From assembly GCF_002148795.1 (NCBI RefSeq), contig NZ_MPOB01000003.1, positions 372,001 to 436,000 on the forward strand: a DNA stretch of 64,000 nt. The letters run 5' to 3'. Under the pieces are notes generated by a model. That model was not told where the DNA came from. It saw only the letters and a list, made by a program, of their open reading frames with translations, and made no database searches. The translations under genes and the position numbers were made by a program. Each line of letters begins with the position of its first letter. The first letter of the stretch is position 1. The stretch comes from Oceanibaculum nanhaiense (lineage in GTDB: Bacteria > Pseudomonadota > Alphaproteobacteria > Oceanibaculales > Oceanibaculaceae). Shown in pieces: positions 62,770 to 64,000 of the stretch.

Positions 62770-63882
62770 ATGCGGATATCCACCATCTACCGGCTGGGCG
62801 TGAAGGAGCTGTGGGGCCTGGCGCGCGACCCCGCGCTGATGATCCTGATCGCCTATGCCTTCACCGCCTCGATCTACATCGCCTCCAAGGCGATGCCGGA
62901 AACGCTGAGCCGCGCCAGCATCGCCATCGTGGACGAGGACCGCTCGCCACTGTCGGCGCGCCTCGCAAACGCCTTCTACCCGCCCTTCTTCGTACCGCCC
63001 GAATTCATCGGCCAGTCCGAAATGGACAGCCGCATGGATGCCGGGCTGGACACGTTCGCGCTCGATATCCCGCCGAACTTCCAGCGTGACCTGCTGGCCG
63101 GCCGGTCGCCGACGCTGCAGCTCAACATCGACGCCACCCGCATCACCCAGGCCTTCACCGGCGGTGGCTATATTCAGTCCATCGTCACCAGCGATATCGA
63201 CGAATTCCTGGAAGGCCACCGCGCCGAAACAGTGCTGCCGGTCGAACTGACCCTGCGCGCGCGCTTCAATCAGGAGCTGAACAAGGGCTGGTTCGGCGCC
63301 ATCACCGAGATCGTCGATGCGATCACCATGCTGTCCATCGTGCTGAGCGGCGCCGCCCTGATCCGCGAGCGCGAGCACGGCACCATCGAACATCTGCTGG
63401 TCATGCCGGTGGCGCCGGTGGAAATCATGCTGGCGAAGATCTGGGCGATGGGGCTGGTCGTGCTGGTCGCCGCCGGCTTCTCGCTGCTGGTCGTGGTGCA
63501 GGGACTGCTGGATGTCCCGATCCAGGGCTCCATTGCGCTGTTCATGGCCGGCATGGCGCTGCACCTGTTCGCCACCACCTGCATGGGGATCTTCCTGGCC
63601 ACCGTCGCCGGCTCGATGCCGCAATTCGGCCTGCTGATGATCCTGGTGCTGCTGCCGCTGCAGATGCTCTCGGGCGCCATGACGCCGCGCGAGAGCATGC
63701 CGGAGATCATCCAGATGCTGATGCTGGCCGCGCCCAACACGCATTTCGTCATCCTGGCCCAGACTGTGCTGTTCCGGGGCGCCGGGCTGGCGGCGGTCTG
63801 GCCGCAATTGCTGGGGCTGCTGGCCATCGGCGCGGTGCTGTTCTTCCTGGCGCTGCGCCGCTTCAGGCGCTTCCTGTCTTAA
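62770..63882 (+). CDS. ABC-2 type permease, YhhJ-like
   Basis: A 370-residue permease: one N-terminal helix (LMILIAYAFTASIYIASKAMPE in part), a periplasmic loop to about residue 175, then five helices; ABC-2 landmarks are IREREHGTIEHLLVMPVAPVEIMLAKIWAMG in part and LLPLQMLSGAMTPRESMPEI in part. It follows the ATPase-permease gene after 3 bp and would complete the exporter with the HlyD-like protein. Last gene of the operon. Confidence 0.92.
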   Translation: MRISTIYRLGVKELWGLARDPALMILIAYAFTASIYIASKAMPETLSRASIAIVDEDRSPLSARLANAFYPPFFVPPEFIGQSEMDSRMDAGLDTFALDIPPNFQRDLLAGRSPTLQLNIDATRITQAFTGGGYIQSIVTSDIDEFLEGHRAETVLPVELTLRARFNQELNKGWFGAITEIVDAITMLSIVLSGAALIREREHGTIEHLLVMPVAPVEIMLAKIWAMGLVVLVAAGFSLLVVVQGLLDVPIQGSIALFMAGMALHLFATTCMGIFLATVAGSMPQFGLLMILVLLPLQMLSGAMTPRESMPEIIQMLMLAAPNTHFVILAQTVLFRGAGLAAVWPQLLGLLAIGAVLFFLALRRFRRFLS

Positions 63883-64000
63883 GAGGCGGGCCTGAGAGGC
63901 GGGAACCGGCGCTGACCGGCATCCGCATCAACCTGCTCCAATCCACACCCCTGTCCCGAAGGGCTGGATACGGGACGCGATCCGCGCTTATCTGCACAGG
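63883..64000. other. Right-edge non-coding stretch
   Basis: 118 bp after the permease. GTCCCG (63953-63958) and CGGGAC (63971-63976) form a weak inverted repeat; nothing else is seen before the window ends. Confidence 0.3.

Noticed and set aside
1-64000. CRISPR arrays, prophage, IS elements or integrative islands
   Set aside because: No regularly spaced repeats, transposases, integrases, terminal repeats or phage structural genes were seen; gene content and codon use look uniform.

Overview
The window reads as ordinary chromosome from a GC-rich alphaproteobacterium, probably Rhodospirillales-like. This is inferred from gene content, not from a phylogenetic marker. Pointers are divergent metXW and chorismate mutase-hisC-tyrA operons, anmK next to tyrS, an N-acetylglutaminylglutamine amide (NAGGN) osmolyte operon, many Liv and TRAP uptake systems, a SAM-II riboswitch and PHA metabolism. 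Genes are tightly packed and often overlap by 4 bp. I see no phage, IS element, CRISPR array or plasmid backbone. The very long antisense ORFs are shadows caused by high GC.

Layout: 1-5.2 kb holds partial cysE, a small alpha/beta hydrolase, anmK, a PuuB-type oxidase and tyrS. 5.5-10.4 kb is the NAGGN operon (asnO, ngg, M42 peptidase). 10.4-14.3 kb holds a lipoprotein, an esterase-like hydrolase, an MlrC-type M81 peptidase and a divergent SDR gene with a repeat-rich control region. 14.3-17.3 kb is metNIQ behind a SAM-II riboswitch and a possible short leader peptide. 17.3-20.4 kb holds an enoyl-CoA hydratase, an AraC regulator and an MFS carrier. 20.4-23.9 kb holds hutF and hutG-FAD oxidase, divergent around a perfect 18-bp palindrome. 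23.9-27.6 kb is a TAXI-type TRAP operon (solute-binding protein, DUF1850, fused permease).

From 28 to 43.6 kb lies a catabolic block: a Liv ABC transporter with two similar binding proteins, each behind a near-perfect sigma-54 promoter; a phytanoyl-CoA-dioxygenase-family enzyme; a phosphoribosyltransferase; a small Rieske protein; and an operon of a three-subunit molybdenum hydroxylase, a MarR regulator and a lone AllG-like DUF1116 protein, with a divergent amidohydrolase. Sigma-54 control and the enzyme types suggest scavenging of nitrogenous compounds, but no substrate can be named.

The rest: 43.6-47.7 kb holds a candidate small RNA, lysR, trxB and an RTX metalloprotease; 47.7-52.6 kb metW-metX facing chorismate mutase-hisC-tyrA; 52.8-56.1 kb class I fumarase, a CDF metal exporter with a divergent MerR gene, and a small membrane protein; then tRNA-Ser(GGA), phaC and a divergent phasin sharing an FNR-type box. 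The right end is a YhiI-RbbA-YhhJ-type export operon whose HlyD gene carries an in-frame amber codon.

The observations most worth following are the twin sigma-54 promoters, the ATAA junction that seems to have destroyed the DUF1850 start codon, the amber codon in the HlyD gene, the candidate sRNA, the metNIQ leader and the orphan DUF1116/hydroxylase operon.
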